Position numbers and translations under genes: made by a program
Notes under the pieces: generated by a model
What the model was told of the DNA's origin: nothing
The model's input: only the letters and a program-made list of their open reading frames with translations
The model's database searches: none
In this document: positions 18,889 to 28,147 of the stretch, one piece after another
Layout of the letters: every line of letters begins with the position of its first letter
Numbering within the stretch: the first letter of the stretch is position 1
NCBI GenBank assembly: GCA_023433405.1
Contig: JAEZCT010000015.1
Coordinates: forward strand, 134,796-198,795
Direction of reading: 5' to 3'
From: Bacillota bacterium
GTDB taxonomy: Bacteria; Bacillota; Clostridia; Oscillospirales; Ruminococcaceae
Length of the DNA stretch: 64,000 nucleotides

Positions 18889-19878
18889 ATGAGCAAACCT
18901 ATGAAAACAATCGGTGTCCTGACAAGCGGCGGCGACGCGCCCGGCATGAACGCCGCAGTACGCGCCGTAGTCAGAAGCGGTATCCAGATGGGCATGAACG
19001 TGCTTGGCATTATGCGCGGCTATAACGGCCTTATTTCCGGTGACATGGTAGAGATGGAGCTGCGCAGCGTGTCGGATATTATCCATCGCGGCGGTACCAT
19101 CCTTTACACAGCGCGTTGCGCTCGTTTTCGTGAGCAGGCGGGTCTTGAAGAGGCGAAGCAGACATGCATTGAGAAAGGCCTTGACGGTATTGTAGTCATC
19201 GGTGGTGACGGCTCGTTTCGCGGCGCGCGGGACCTGTCGCTGCTTGGGGTTCCCTGTGTCGGACTGCCGGGAACCATCGATAATGACATTGCGGCCTCAG
19301 ACTATACCATTGGTTACGACACGGCAATGAACACCGCCATGCAGATGGTAGACCGCCTGCGGGATACCACCCAGTCACACGACCGTTGCTCGGTGGTAGA
19401 GGTCATGGGTCGCCGCGCGGGCTATATTGCGCTTAACACAGGCATTGCATGTGGTGCGACCGCAATTCTTGTACCTGAGGTTCCCTTTGATTTTAAAAGG
19501 GACATTTACGACCGTATGCTAAAAACCCAAAAAACCGGCAAGCAGCATTTCATTATTGTTGTCGCGGAAGGTGTTTTTCTGGACGGCGACCTGACGCTGG
19601 AAGGCATGATTAAAAAGATTCAAACCGAAACACAGATAGAAACACGCGGCACCGTTCTTGGTCATGTTCAACGCGGCGGATCCCCCACAGTGGAGGATCG
19701 CGTAAACGCAAGCTTAATGGGCAACTATGCCGTGGAGCTGCTTTCCAGAGGCGTTGGCAACCGTGTGGTTGTAATGAAGGATAGTAAGATTGTAGATTTC
19801 GACATCTATGAGGCTCTGCAAATGACAAAGAGCATAGACAGACATGTCCTTGAGGTCGCGCACCAGATTTCTATCTAA
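18889..19878 (+). CDS. pfkA: ATP-dependent 6-phosphofructokinase
   Basis: Catalyses the committed step of glycolysis, fructose-6-phosphate plus ATP to fructose-1,6-bisphosphate. The ATP loop VLTSGGDAPGMNAAVRAV opens the protein, GGDGSFRGA follows, and the catalytic GTIDNDI motif and the effector and sugar site EVMGRRAGYIAL are intact. The Gly of GGDGS marks it as the ATP-dependent rather than the PPi-dependent type. The chosen ATG at 18889 follows a strong GGGGGGAAGGA; an open extension to 18817 is rejected. The length is 329 residues. It is monocistronic between its own promoter and a terminator at 19901. Confidence 0.97.
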   Translation: MSKPMKTIGVLTSGGDAPGMNAAVRAVVRSGIQMGMNVLGIMRGYNGLISGDMVEMELRSVSDIIHRGGTILYTARCARFREQAGLEEAKQTCIEKGLDGIVVIGGDGSFRGARDLSLLGVPCVGLPGTIDNDIAASDYTIGYDTAMNTAMQMVDRLRDTTQSHDRCSVVEVMGRRAGYIALNTGIACGATAILVPEVPFDFKRDIYDRMLKTQKTGKQHFIIVVAEGVFLDGDLTLEGMIKKIQTETQIETRGTVLGHVQRGGSPTVEDRVNASLMGNYAVELLSRGVGNRVVVMKDSKIVDFDIYEALQMTKSIDRHVLEVAHQISI

Positions 19879-19900
19879 CAAGAAACCATGTCAAAGTGTT

Positions 19901-19935
19901 CCGCCGCAGACCTTATCGGTCAGCGGCGGTTTCAA
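19901..19935 (+). terminator. Terminator of pfkA
   Basis: Arms CCGCCGC and GCGGCGG with a 15-base loop that itself can pair (GACC/GGTC), followed by a short T run. Confidence 0.7.
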
Positions 19936-20304
19936 ATTTGAAAAAGATCACTCGGCGAGCCCCTTGTTTTTTCGCTTAAGCTGAAGTAAGCATGAACCAT
20001 TTATTTGTATTAATCGCCTTTTAAGGGCGAGGCGTTGGCACTGCTTTAGTTTACGAAGCGGCGGCAAGGGTTGGCTTACCGATTACTTTAAAATGCGCAA
20101 GCGCGAACACCAAGGCTTTTGGGTACTATACAACCCATAACTGGAAAGCTATAAATATAAAAGAAGAAACCAATTGTGACGAGCATTTTTATTTGCTCAA
20201 ATATAGTGGCAAATAAAACGAAGCTACTTCATTAGTCGGTTTCAAACCGTGAATACCATGCTTTTACTAAAATACGGTAATTACTAATAGCTAGGAGCTT
20301 AATT
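19936..20304. other. Intergenic region with no recognised feature
   Basis: About 370 bases between the pfkA terminator and the GNAT gene. Only short, weak inverted repeats are seen and no ORF with a credible binding site. Confidence 0.4.
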
Positions 20305-20757
20305 ATGGAGTTTAAAATTTTGTCAACTGACAGTGGAAACGCCGATTTTCATAAACTGATACGGCTGCTGGATGAAGACCTTGGCAATCGTTACGGCGAG
20401 GTGCAAAAAGAATACGCGAGATATAATAAGGTTGATTTTCTTGCGGATGTCGTGGTGATTTACCTCAATGACAGCCCGGTCGCCTGCGGAGCCTTTAAAG
20501 GGTTTGACACCGAAACGGTGGAGCTAAAGCGCATATTCGTACAACCTGAGGCAAGGGGGCAAGGCCTTGGCAAGCTTCTGGTTCAAGAATTGGAGACAAA
20601 GGCAAGATCCAAAGGCTACTCTCATGCGGTGCTGGAAACCGGACTTAAACAGCTTGAGGCAATTGGGCTTTACAAAAAATGCGGGTATCATGTCATAGCG
20701 AACTATGAGCCTTATGTGGGGATGGAAAACAGTGTATGCATGAAAAAGGCCTTGTAA
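20305..20757 (+). CDS. GNAT-family N-acetyltransferase
   Basis: Single-domain acetyl-CoA-dependent acetyltransferase of 150 residues. The acetyl-CoA loop is RIFVQPEARGQGLGKLLVQEL (Q/RxxGxG/A motif), and the C-terminal GLYKKCGYHVI is the usual last strand region. The substrate cannot be inferred. An AGGAGC binding site lies six bases before the ATG. It converges with a second GNAT gene across a shared terminator. Confidence 0.85.
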   Translation: MEFKILSTDSGNADFHKLIRLLDEDLGNRYGEVQKEYARYNKVDFLADVVVIYLNDSPVACGAFKGFDTETVELKRIFVQPEARGQGLGKLLVQELETKARSKGYSHAVLETGLKQLEAIGLYKKCGYHVIANYEPYVGMENSVCMKKAL

Positions 20758-20766
20758 TACGCCAAG

Positions 20767-20808
20767 AATCCGGTTTGACGAGGAAATCCCCCGCCAAACC
20801 GGATTTAT
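20767..20808. terminator. Bidirectional terminator between two GNAT genes
   Basis: Perfect 11-base arms AATCCGGTTTG and CAAACCGGATT between convergent genes, with T-rich sequence on the plus side. Confidence 0.8.
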
Positions 20809-20830
20809 TAATTCCCAATTTAGAATGAAA

Positions 20831-21340
20831 TTAAAGATATAAGTTCATAAAATCGGTGTCATAGTATTGGTCCCCGATTTTAAAGTATTTTTTAAAATGT
20901 CCGATTTTCTCAAACCCCATCTTCTTATAAAGCGAAATTGCGGCTTCATTATCCGACCGGACCCCCAAAGCAATAATCTCAGCCTTCGCCGTATCCTTTG
21001 CGAACACGATTAACTCTTTAAGCAGCCCACTGCCGACGCCTTGGTTCCAGTATTCCTTTAAGACCGATATCCCGATTTCTCCGTGATGAGATAATCGACG
21101 GGCATGGCAGGTAAAGCTGCTTACCCCTATAATCCTTCCGTCCTGTTCGCTTTTCGCAAGCAGCATACAACTGTTGCCGGAAGTCATAACGCCACGGATA
21201 AACTCCTGTTCCTGCTCTACCGTAAAAGGCAAACCCTCCGAGCCAAAGGTCAGGTTATCGCTTTCCGATCCAACCATCTTAAAATAGCCTAGCAGCTCCG
21301 CCGCGTCTTCGGGCTTTGCGTGTTTTATTGAGAAACTCAT
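20831..21340 (-). CDS. GNAT-family N-acetyltransferase (RimJ/RimL-like)
   Basis: Acetyltransferase of the amino-group GNAT type. The motif ISVLKEYWNQGVGSGLLKEL holds the acetyl-CoA loop, and ALGVRSDNEAAISLYKKMGF is the conserved C-terminal signature. The ATG at 21340 gives 169 residues and has GGAAGGG five bases upstream; an in-frame extension to 21358 lacks one. The substrate is unknown. A palindromic repeat copy lies just upstream on the other side. Confidence 0.85.
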   Translation of the reverse strand: MSFSIKHAKPEDAAELLGYFKMVGSESDNLTFGSEGLPFTVEQEQEFIRGVMTSGNSCMLLAKSEQDGRIIGVSSFTCHARRLSHHGEIGISVLKEYWNQGVGSGLLKELIVFAKDTAKAEIIALGVRSDNEAAISLYKKMGFEKIGHFKKYFKIGDQYYDTDFMNLYL

Positions 21341-21367
21341 ATGCGCCCTTCCTGTCATTTTTGAGTA

Positions 21368-21470
21368 ATACTAATATCCGATTTAAAAGAGTATAAAAAT
21401 CAAGTGAAAAGCTTTAATTTATGGGTTTTCACGCGGATTTTTTATCGACTCTTTTTGAGGGGATTAGTAT
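21368..21470 (+). repeat. Interspersed palindromic repeat, copy 2
   Basis: About 103 bases. The ends ATACTAATATCC and GGGGATTAGTAT are inverted repeats. Internal arms AAAAGAGTATAAAAATC and GATTTTTTATCGACTCTTTT enclose TGAAAA/TTTTCA. Nearly identical to the copy at 35366. Confidence 0.9.
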
Positions 21471-21473
21471 AAT
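21445..21473 (+). promoter_or_regulatory. Promoter-like sequence at the edge of repeat copy 2
   Basis: TCGACT inside the repeat and TATAAT across its border are 17 bases apart, pointing toward yunB. Confidence 0.35.
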
Positions 21474-21665
21474 TATAGCACACAAGCATTCCCGGGGCAA
21501 TGCTTTCCAATAAACAGCAGGCACATCTGTCATGCAGCATGAATATATATAAATGACGAAATTTTTATGAAAGACAGCGAAAACAACTTTAAACATTAGC
21601 CATAACAGCAATATGTAAATTAAGGGTCTAAATAGACGGCTTTATCGCCTGTATAAAAAGGTTGG

Positions 21666-22364
21666 GTGGAGCAGATGCGAAGGTTCCGTTTTGATAATGC
21701 GCAAAAAATGCGGGCAAAGCTGTTGCTGTCTCTGGTCATTGTCTTGGTAGCGCTTATTCTAGCCGATATTAAAATTCGACCGATAATCAACACCTTTTCG
21801 GAGTATCAGGCAAAGGTGCTGGCGGCGGGAATTATCAACGACGCGGTATGCACCCAGCTTGAAGATGACCGTATCGCCTATAATGATCTCGTCAGCGTAT
21901 CCACCGACCAAAGCGGCGCGATTACCGCCATTCAAACCAACGCCGTTACCGTCAATATCTTTAAATCCAGACTCATGACATCCATTCTTGACGCTTTATC
22001 CGATATCAATGACACCGAGGTTAAAATACATCTCGGCACATTATTTGGCGGTCAGTTTTTTATGGGGCGCGGCCCGGAGCTGGATTTTAAAATTGTACCC
22101 ACAGGGGAGGCCTCGGCGGCCTTGGTGCATAACTTTGAATCTGCGGGCATAAACCAAACGCGACATCAAATCCTTCTCAATATTCAAGTGACGGTTACCG
22201 CGATAATAGCCGGGCATTCCAGCCGGGTAACGGTGCCGGCCAGCTTTTTGATTGTGGACACCATCATTGTCGGCAAGGTGCCGGATTCCTTTACCGAGGT
22301 AAATGATGACGATTCCTCCTTAATCTCAAAAATAAACGACTATGCAAACCCATCGGGGGGATAA
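21666..22364 (+). CDS. yunB: Sporulation protein YunB
   Basis: Membrane-anchored sporulation protein; in Bacillus YunB is made under SigE in the mother cell and is needed for proper spore formation. One N-terminal transmembrane segment (LLLSLVIVLVALILADI, residues about 19-35) is followed by an extracytoplasmic domain with the conserved GTLFGGQFFMGRGPELDFKIVPTG. The length of 232 residues is typical. The start may be the GTG at 21666 or the ATG at 21675; both lie near G-rich sequence. It is bounded by a repeat copy upstream and ligA's promoter region downstream. Confidence 0.88.
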   Translation: MEQMRRFRFDNAQKMRAKLLLSLVIVLVALILADIKIRPIINTFSEYQAKVLAAGIINDAVCTQLEDDRIAYNDLVSVSTDQSGAITAIQTNAVTVNIFKSRLMTSILDALSDINDTEVKIHLGTLFGGQFFMGRGPELDFKIVPTGEASAALVHNFESAGINQTRHQILLNIQVTVTAIIAGHSSRVTVPASFLIVDTIIVGKVPDSFTEVNDDDSSLISKINDYANPSGG

Positions 22365-22680
22365 TAGAGCTCTCCAATAAAAGCACAAGAAAGCAGAACT
22401 CAAATCCATAACTCAGTGCCTTAAGCTCAGTACCTTATATATTTTTAATAGTATAACTGTAATTGAGGAATAATACCCGCTCGGCATCGCACAAAATGAT
22501 TTTAAAATAGCGCCCCGATATGCTATAATATTAGCTGTATTTTGGAATGTAATTTGGCAGGTGTTCCTTCGCTCACAGGGCGGGATAATCCATGCGGGGG
22601 AAAAAGGTAATACTCTTTGAGGATTGCGGAAAGATATTTGCGGATTCTTATCATGGGATTAACAGGATGGGGAAAATGAA
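22365..22680. other. Intergenic region upstream of ligA
   Basis: Holds a candidate ligA promoter at 22501-22529 and an otherwise unremarkable leader. Confidence 0.4.
22501..22529 (+). promoter_or_regulatory. Candidate promoter of the ligA-gatCAB run
   Basis: TTTAAA and TATAAT are 17 bases apart, about 150 bases before ligA. Confidence 0.5.
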
Positions 22681-24669
22681 ATGAATTTAGAGCAGGCGAA
22701 AAAACGAGTGGAGGAGCTTAAGCCTCTTTTGGAGGACTATAACTACAGATACTATGTTCTAGATAACCCCGCTGTGGCGGATTTTGAGTATGACGCTCTC
22801 TTACATGAGCTGATTAACTTGGAAGAGCAGTATCCACAATTGCAAACACCCGATTCTCCCTCCCAACGGGTAGGCGGGAAGGCGCTAAACACCTTTGAAA
22901 CAGTGGCACATACCGTACAAATGGGAAGCCTGCAAGACGTATTCTCGTATGAGGAGATAGAGTCTTTTGACCGCCGCGTGCGGGAAACGGTCCCAAACCC
23001 CATATATGTGGTGGAGCCGAAGATAGATGGCCTTTCCGTCTCGCTGGAGTACCGCGACGGTCTTTTTGTGCGTGGCTCAACGCGGGGCGATGGCTTTTTG
23101 GGGGAGGATGTGACGGCGAACCTTAAAACAGTTGCCTCCATCCCGCTACGCCTCAAAAAGCCGCTGCCCTTTCTGGAGGTGCGCGGTGAGGTATATATGC
23201 CGCGCAAGAGCTTTGACGAGGTTGTAAAGCGACAGGAGCTGGAGGGAGCGGCGCCCTTTAAAAATCCACGCAATGCCGCCGCGGGTTCTTTGCGGCAAAA
23301 GGATTCCAAGGTAACCGCCACCCGCGGGTTGGATATCTTTGTGTTTAACATTCAGCAGATTGAGGGACAAGCGGTGTCCTCTCATCAGGAATCGCTGGAT
23401 TTACTCAAGGCGTTGGGCTTTAAGGTCGTACCCTCCTACAAATCGTTTGGCGAAATCCAAGCGGTAAGCGACGAAATTCGGGCAATTGGTGAGCGGCGCA
23501 GCGCTTATCCCTTCGATATCGACGGCGCGGTAGTTAAGGTAAACAGCTTTGCAGACCGTGAGGCACTGGGCTCAACCTCAAAATTCCCCCGCTGGGCGGT
23601 GGCGTTTAAATATCCGCCGGAGGAAAAGTCGACCAAACTTAACGCCATAGAGATTAACGTTGGCAGAACCGGCGCGCTGACACCAACGGCGGTGTTTGAC
23701 CCCATCACGCTGGCAGGTACGACGGTAAGCCGCGCCGTGCTGCATAACGAGGACTTTATAAAGGAAAAGGATGTCCGCGTCGGCGATACCATTCTGGTGC
23801 GCAAGGCGGGCGATATCATTCCAGAGGTGCTAAGCGTGGTTGAGCGCGGCGAAAATGCCCAGCCCTTTGTCATGCCGACTAGCTGTCCTTCCTGTGGCGC
23901 GGAGGTGTTTCGGGAGGAGGATGAAGTGGTGCTGCGCTGCACAAACCCGGAATGCCCCGCCACCCTCTTAAAAAACCTAGTGCATTTCGTTTCCCGCGAC
24001 GCGATGGATATCGAAGGGCTGGGGCCGGCTGTAATCGAGTCCCTTGCGGCTAATGGGCTTTTGCATTCCGCCGCCGACCTGTACAACCTTTCCGCCGAAC
24101 AGGTTTCGAAGCTCGAAAGGCTGGGAGAAAAATCCGCTGCGAACCTGTTAGCCTCCATCACACGCTCCAAATCCGCAGACCTGTCGCGGCTGATCTTTGG
24201 TCTTGGTATACGCAATATCGGGCAAAAGGCCGCACAGCTATTAGCACGCCGATTTAAGAGCATGGATAAGCTTCTGGAGGCAGACTTAGATGATATCGCA
24301 GCGATTGAGGGCTTTGGCGGAGTTATGGCAGAGAGCACAGTCTCATACTTTGCGCAGGAGGGAACGCGTGACCTCATAGAACGCCTGAAAATGGCGGGTG
24401 TGAACATGACCTCTGCCGCAGCGCCCACGGGAGACCGATTCCAAGGGCTGACCTTTGTGTTAACAGGTACGCTGGATAAGCTTTCTCGCAGCGAGGCTAC
24501 AAAGCTCATAGAGGATCTGGGAGGGAAGGTTTCTTCCTCGGTCTCCAAAAAGACAAGCTATGTGGTGGCGGGGGAGGAAGCGGGCTCAAAGCTCACAAAG
24601 GCCAAAGAACTTGGCGTGCCGGTATTAACCGGGCAGGAGCTTTTAGCAATGTGCGAAATGTGCGAGTAG
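22681..24669 (+). CDS. ligA: NAD-dependent DNA ligase
   Basis: Seals nicks in replication and repair using NAD. The adenylated lysine is Lys114 in EPKIDGLSV. The N-terminal Ia domain (YNYRYYVLDNP), OB fold, a four-cysteine zinc finger (CPSCGAEV and CTNPECP), helix-hairpin-helix repeats and a C-terminal BRCT domain (FVLTGTLDKLSRSEA, VSSSVSKKTSYVVAG) appear in the normal order. Its 662 residues match the family. gatC begins about 45 bases downstream, so the genes may be cotranscribed. Confidence 0.97.
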   Translation: MNLEQAKKRVEELKPLLEDYNYRYYVLDNPAVADFEYDALLHELINLEEQYPQLQTPDSPSQRVGGKALNTFETVAHTVQMGSLQDVFSYEEIESFDRRVRETVPNPIYVVEPKIDGLSVSLEYRDGLFVRGSTRGDGFLGEDVTANLKTVASIPLRLKKPLPFLEVRGEVYMPRKSFDEVVKRQELEGAAPFKNPRNAAAGSLRQKDSKVTATRGLDIFVFNIQQIEGQAVSSHQESLDLLKALGFKVVPSYKSFGEIQAVSDEIRAIGERRSAYPFDIDGAVVKVNSFADREALGSTSKFPRWAVAFKYPPEEKSTKLNAIEINVGRTGALTPTAVFDPITLAGTTVSRAVLHNEDFIKEKDVRVGDTILVRKAGDIIPEVLSVVERGENAQPFVMPTSCPSCGAEVFREEDEVVLRCTNPECPATLLKNLVHFVSRDAMDIEGLGPAVIESLAANGLLHSAADLYNLSAEQVSKLERLGEKSAANLLASITRSKSADLSRLIFGLGIRNIGQKAAQLLARRFKSMDKLLEADLDDIAAIEGFGGVMAESTVSYFAQEGTRDLIERLKMAGVNMTSAAAPTGDRFQGLTFVLTGTLDKLSRSEATKLIEDLGGKVSSSVSKKTSYVVAGEEAGSKLTKAKELGVPVLTGQELLAMCEMCE

Positions 24670-24713
24670 TTTTTTATGAATGGGATAGATAAAACGAGAG
24701 GATGACAACCAGC

Positions 24714-24986
24714 ATGAATATTGATATTAAAAAGATTGCGAGACTGTCCCGCCTGACCATCGGCGAACAGGATATCCCGCGCTTTGAGCGGGATATGCAA
24801 AATATTGTGGGGATGGTAGACCGCTTGCCCGACGTTTCGGATATGACGCTTGACCTCGACTCCAGCCGGCCGATGTCCCTTCGTCCCGACCGAGTTGAAG
24901 CTTCACCATCCCGCAGTGAAATGATGCAAAATGCGCCGCGGGTTGAGGCGGGCTGCTTTGTCGTGCCGAAGGTGGTAGAGGAATAG
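24714..24986 (+). CDS. gatC: Asp-tRNA(Asn)/Glu-tRNA(Gln) amidotransferase subunit C
   Basis: Small subunit that stabilises the GatA-GatB complex, which converts misacylated Glu-tRNA(Gln) and Asp-tRNA(Asn). IKKIARLSRLTI at the N terminus and LRPDRVEASPSR toward the C terminus are family patterns. I prefer ATG 24714 (90 residues), since the ATG at 24702 directly abuts the GAGAGG binding site. It is followed by gatA and gatB in the usual order. Confidence 0.9.
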   Translation: MNIDIKKIARLSRLTIGEQDIPRFERDMQNIVGMVDRLPDVSDMTLDLDSSRPMSLRPDRVEASPSRSEMMQNAPRVEAGCFVVPKVVEE

Positions 24987-25067
24987 CGGCTGGGTTACAA
25001 AGCCTGATCATGTAAAACAGGCGTAAAAGGCCTTGAATAATCTGGTGGAAAGGCAAGGAACGAACCA

Positions 25068-26537
25068 ATGGAATTGTATGAACTGACGGCCACTCAGCTT
25101 TCAGAAAAGCTGAAAAGAAAAGAATGCTCGGCGGTGGAGGCGGCACAATCGGTATTTTCCCGCATCGACGAGGTTGAGGGCGATGTACTGGCGTATCTTG
25201 CCGTAACCAAGGAAGAAGCGCTGGCCAACGCAAAGGCGGTGGATGATAAGCGCGCAAAAAACGAGCCACTGTCCGCTTTGGCGGGAATTCCCACCGGCGT
25301 AAAGGATAACATATGCACCAAGGATATTCTCACCACCTGTGCCTCCAAGATGCTTTGCAACTTCCGCCCTCCCTATAACGCTACGGTAGTGGAAAAGCTT
25401 GTTCAAAGCGGCGCGGTGATAACCGGCAAGCTCAACCTGGACGAATTTGCCATGGGCTCCTCCTGTGAGAACTCCTTTTTTCAAATAACCAAAAACCCTC
25501 ATGATCTTACCCGCATTCCCGGCGGCTCTTCGGGAGGCAGTGCGGCGGCGGTCGCGGCGGGTGAGGCGTTTTTGTCTCTTGGCTCCGATACGGGAGGTTC
25601 CATTCGTATGCCCGCGTCTTACTGCGGTATAGTGGGGTTAAAGCCCACCTATGGCAGCGTATCGCGCTATGGCTTAGTGGCCTTTGCGTCCTCTCTGGAT
25701 CAAATTGGCCCCCTGGGCCGAAGCGTTGAGGATGTAGCGCTCCTATACGGGGCAATCTGCGGACACGATGAACGGGACGCGACAAGCGCTGCGCGGGATT
25801 ACCCCTACTTTTCCAAGATCAGACCCGAAAACGCAAAGGGACTGGTAATCGGTCTGCCCAAGGAATACTTTGGCGAGGGTGTGGACGATGAGGTTAAAGC
25901 GGCGGTTACCGAAGCGGTAAAGCTTTTAGAGGGCGCTGGCGCTACGGTAAGGCATATCTCTCTGCCAAGCACCGACAACGCGCTCTCCGCCTATTATGTA
26001 ATCTCCTCCGCGGAGGCATCCTCAAATCTCGCGCGGTTTGACGGTGTAAAATACGGTTACCGTGCCGAGGAGTTTAACGGCCTTGTGGATATGTATGAAA
26101 AGACCCGCAGCGAGGGCTTTGGCGACGAGGTCAAGCGGCGCATTATGCTTGGCACCTTTGTGTTAAGCTCCGGCTACTACGACGCGTACTATAATAAGGC
26201 TAAGCTCTTCCAAAAGAAGATAGCGGCGGAGTTTGCGCAGGCCTTTATGGGCTGCGACATTATTGTAACCCCTACAGCACCCGATACCGCGTTCCCGATT
26301 GGGGCAAAAACAAGCGATCCGGTTAAGATGTATGCCTCAGATATTTGCACCGTTACAGTAAATATTGCCGGCCTGCCCGCTATATCCGTCCCCTGCGGCA
26401 AGGATTTAAACGGGCTGCCGGTGGGAATGCAGATTATCGGACCCAAGTTTTCAGAACAGCGGCTGTTTGATGCGGCGGCACTTGTGCAAAACCTGACCGG
26501 CGGACCTCAAAAGGTTGCCGTGCTTAAAAAGGTATAA
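25068..26537 (+). CDS. gatA: Glutamyl-tRNA(Gln) amidotransferase subunit A
   Basis: Amidase subunit that releases ammonia from glutamine for tRNA-dependent transamidation. The Ser-cisSer-Lys triad is complete: Lys79 in GIPTGVKDN, Ser154 in GGSSGGSAA and Ser178 in DTGGSIRMP, the same spacing as in characterised GatA proteins. The length of 489 residues is standard. AAGGAA precedes the ATG. The window also encodes asnS, so Asn-tRNA can be made directly; the complex may mainly serve Gln-tRNA, which is inference. Confidence 0.97.
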   Translation: MELYELTATQLSEKLKRKECSAVEAAQSVFSRIDEVEGDVLAYLAVTKEEALANAKAVDDKRAKNEPLSALAGIPTGVKDNICTKDILTTCASKMLCNFRPPYNATVVEKLVQSGAVITGKLNLDEFAMGSSCENSFFQITKNPHDLTRIPGGSSGGSAAAVAAGEAFLSLGSDTGGSIRMPASYCGIVGLKPTYGSVSRYGLVAFASSLDQIGPLGRSVEDVALLYGAICGHDERDATSAARDYPYFSKIRPENAKGLVIGLPKEYFGEGVDDEVKAAVTEAVKLLEGAGATVRHISLPSTDNALSAYYVISSAEASSNLARFDGVKYGYRAEEFNGLVDMYEKTRSEGFGDEVKRRIMLGTFVLSSGYYDAYYNKAKLFQKKIAAEFAQAFMGCDIIVTPTAPDTAFPIGAKTSDPVKMYASDICTVTVNIAGLPAISVPCGKDLNGLPVGMQIIGPKFSEQRLFDAAALVQNLTGGPQKVAVLKKV

Positions 26538-26582
26538 TCGTATTTTTGCAAAACGAATTTCAAAAAGGACGGTGTTCTTAAT

Positions 26583-28019
26583 ATGCAAAACGAATATGAG
26601 GTTGTAATCGGCCTTGAGATGCACGCCGAGCTCAACACAAAAACAAAGATATACTGCTCCTGTAAAAACGCGTTTGGCGGTGAGGTAAACACGAATGTTT
26701 GCCCTGTCTGCGCCGGTATGCCGGGTACACTGCCAACGCTTAACGAGCAGGTGGTGACCTCCGCCGTTCGGATGGGTCACGCCCTCAACTGCACCATCAA
26801 TAACATATGCAAGCAGGACAGAAAAAGCTATTTTTATCCTGACCTGCCCAAAGCATATCAGATATCCCAGTACGACATTCCCTTGTGCGAACACGGTTAT
26901 CTGGACGTGCTGGTAGAGGGTAAGGAGAAGCGTGTTGGAATCACGCGCCTTCACATTGAGGAGGACGCGGGAAAGCTGCTTCACGACGACAGCTTTTCGG
27001 GATCTCTGGTTGACTTTAATCGCTGCGGCGTGCCCCTTATCGAGATTGTTTCAGAGCCTGATATGCGCAGCGCCGCCGAAGCCAAGGCGTACCTTGATAC
27101 CATGCGCTCCATTTTGCAATACCTGGATATCTCTGACTGCAAGATGCAGGAGGGTTCCATTCGCTGCGATGTCAATGTTTCGGTGCGCAAAATGGGTGCG
27201 ACGGAGTATGGCACAAGGGTGGAGATGAAAAACGTCAACGGATTTTCAAACACCATGCGCGCCATCGAGTACGAATCCCGCCGCCAGATTGAGGCAATTG
27301 AGAACGGCGAGGTCATCCATCAGGAAACCCGTCGCTGGGACGACGCAAAGGGGAAAAACGTTTTGCTGCGCAGCAAAGAGGACGCGATGGATTACCGCTA
27401 TTTTCCCGATCCTGACCTTGGAACTATCGTTGTAACCGAGGAAACCGTCCGAGCGCTTAAGGAAAGCTTGCCGGAGCTGCCCAACAAAAAGCGTATGCGC
27501 TATATCAAAGACTTCGCGTTGCCGGAGTTTGAGGCGGGTCTTCTGGTGGAAAGCCCCGAAAAGGCAGCCTTTTTTGAGGAATGCGTCGCGCTTGACCGCT
27601 GCCAGCCCAAGAATATTCTTAACTGGCTTATTGGTGACGTCACAAGAATCCTCAACGAGCGCGGCTGCGATCTTGGCGGGATAAAACTAAGACCCGACGG
27701 TCTTACGGCGATGATTGCCCTGATAGAAAAAGGAGAAATCTCAAGCACCGCGGGAAAAACAGTACTGGAAGAGCTTGTGAACCGGGAGGTTAACCCCCAA
27801 GAGGTTGTGCGTGAAAAGGGCCTCGCCCAAATCAGCGACACCACCGCGCTGGAGGCGGTGGTGAAAGAGGTTCTTGCCGCAAACGAAAAGTCGGTGGCGG
27901 ATTATAAGAACGGTAAAAGCAACGCGCTGGGGTATCTGGTCGGTCAGTGTATGCGGGCATCAAAAGGACAGGGAAACCCCACCATCATGCGTGATATCCT
28001 GCTTTCGCTCATCGGCTGA
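26583..28019 (+). CDS. gatB: Aspartyl/glutamyl-tRNA amidotransferase subunit B
   Basis: Kinase and tRNA-binding subunit that activates the misacylated tRNA and transfers ammonia. The N-terminal YEVVIGLEMHAELNTKTK, the cysteine-bearing metal segment CSCKNAFGG with CPVCAGMPG, and the DRKSYFYPDLPKAYQISQY block are diagnostic. The C-terminal YqeY-like tail (KGQGNPTIMRDIL) is present. It follows gatA by 45 bases and has AAGGACGG upstream of the ATG. Confidence 0.97.
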   Translation: MQNEYEVVIGLEMHAELNTKTKIYCSCKNAFGGEVNTNVCPVCAGMPGTLPTLNEQVVTSAVRMGHALNCTINNICKQDRKSYFYPDLPKAYQISQYDIPLCEHGYLDVLVEGKEKRVGITRLHIEEDAGKLLHDDSFSGSLVDFNRCGVPLIEIVSEPDMRSAAEAKAYLDTMRSILQYLDISDCKMQEGSIRCDVNVSVRKMGATEYGTRVEMKNVNGFSNTMRAIEYESRRQIEAIENGEVIHQETRRWDDAKGKNVLLRSKEDAMDYRYFPDPDLGTIVVTEETVRALKESLPELPNKKRMRYIKDFALPEFEAGLLVESPEKAAFFEECVALDRCQPKNILNWLIGDVTRILNERGCDLGGIKLRPDGLTAMIALIEKGEISSTAGKTVLEELVNREVNPQEVVREKGLAQISDTTALEAVVKEVLAANEKSVADYKNGKSNALGYLVGQCMRASKGQGNPTIMRDILLSLIG

Positions 28020-28147
28020 CAATAATCAAGCAGGCACGGGTATTTTTGGGCTTCGTATGGAATATACTTCATTGTGTAATTGTACCGGTTATTTGGTTAT
28101 GCCTGTAACGAATGATAGGGCATACATTTTCGGGGAGTGTGACTCGT

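Larger units (their letters stand above)
21341..21665. other. Intergenic region between GNAT and yunB
   Basis: Contains repeat copy 2 (21368-21470) and its promoter-like edge. About 190 bases between the repeat and yunB are A+T-rich with no recognised feature. Confidence 0.5.

Noticed and set aside
21368..21470. Repeat copies as CRISPR or as tRNA-like genes
   Set aside because: The copies are single, 13 kb or more apart and lack cloverleaf structure or spacers.
23505..24548. 347-codon antisense ORF in ligA
   Set aside because: Ser/Arg-rich shadow frame without any conserved domain.
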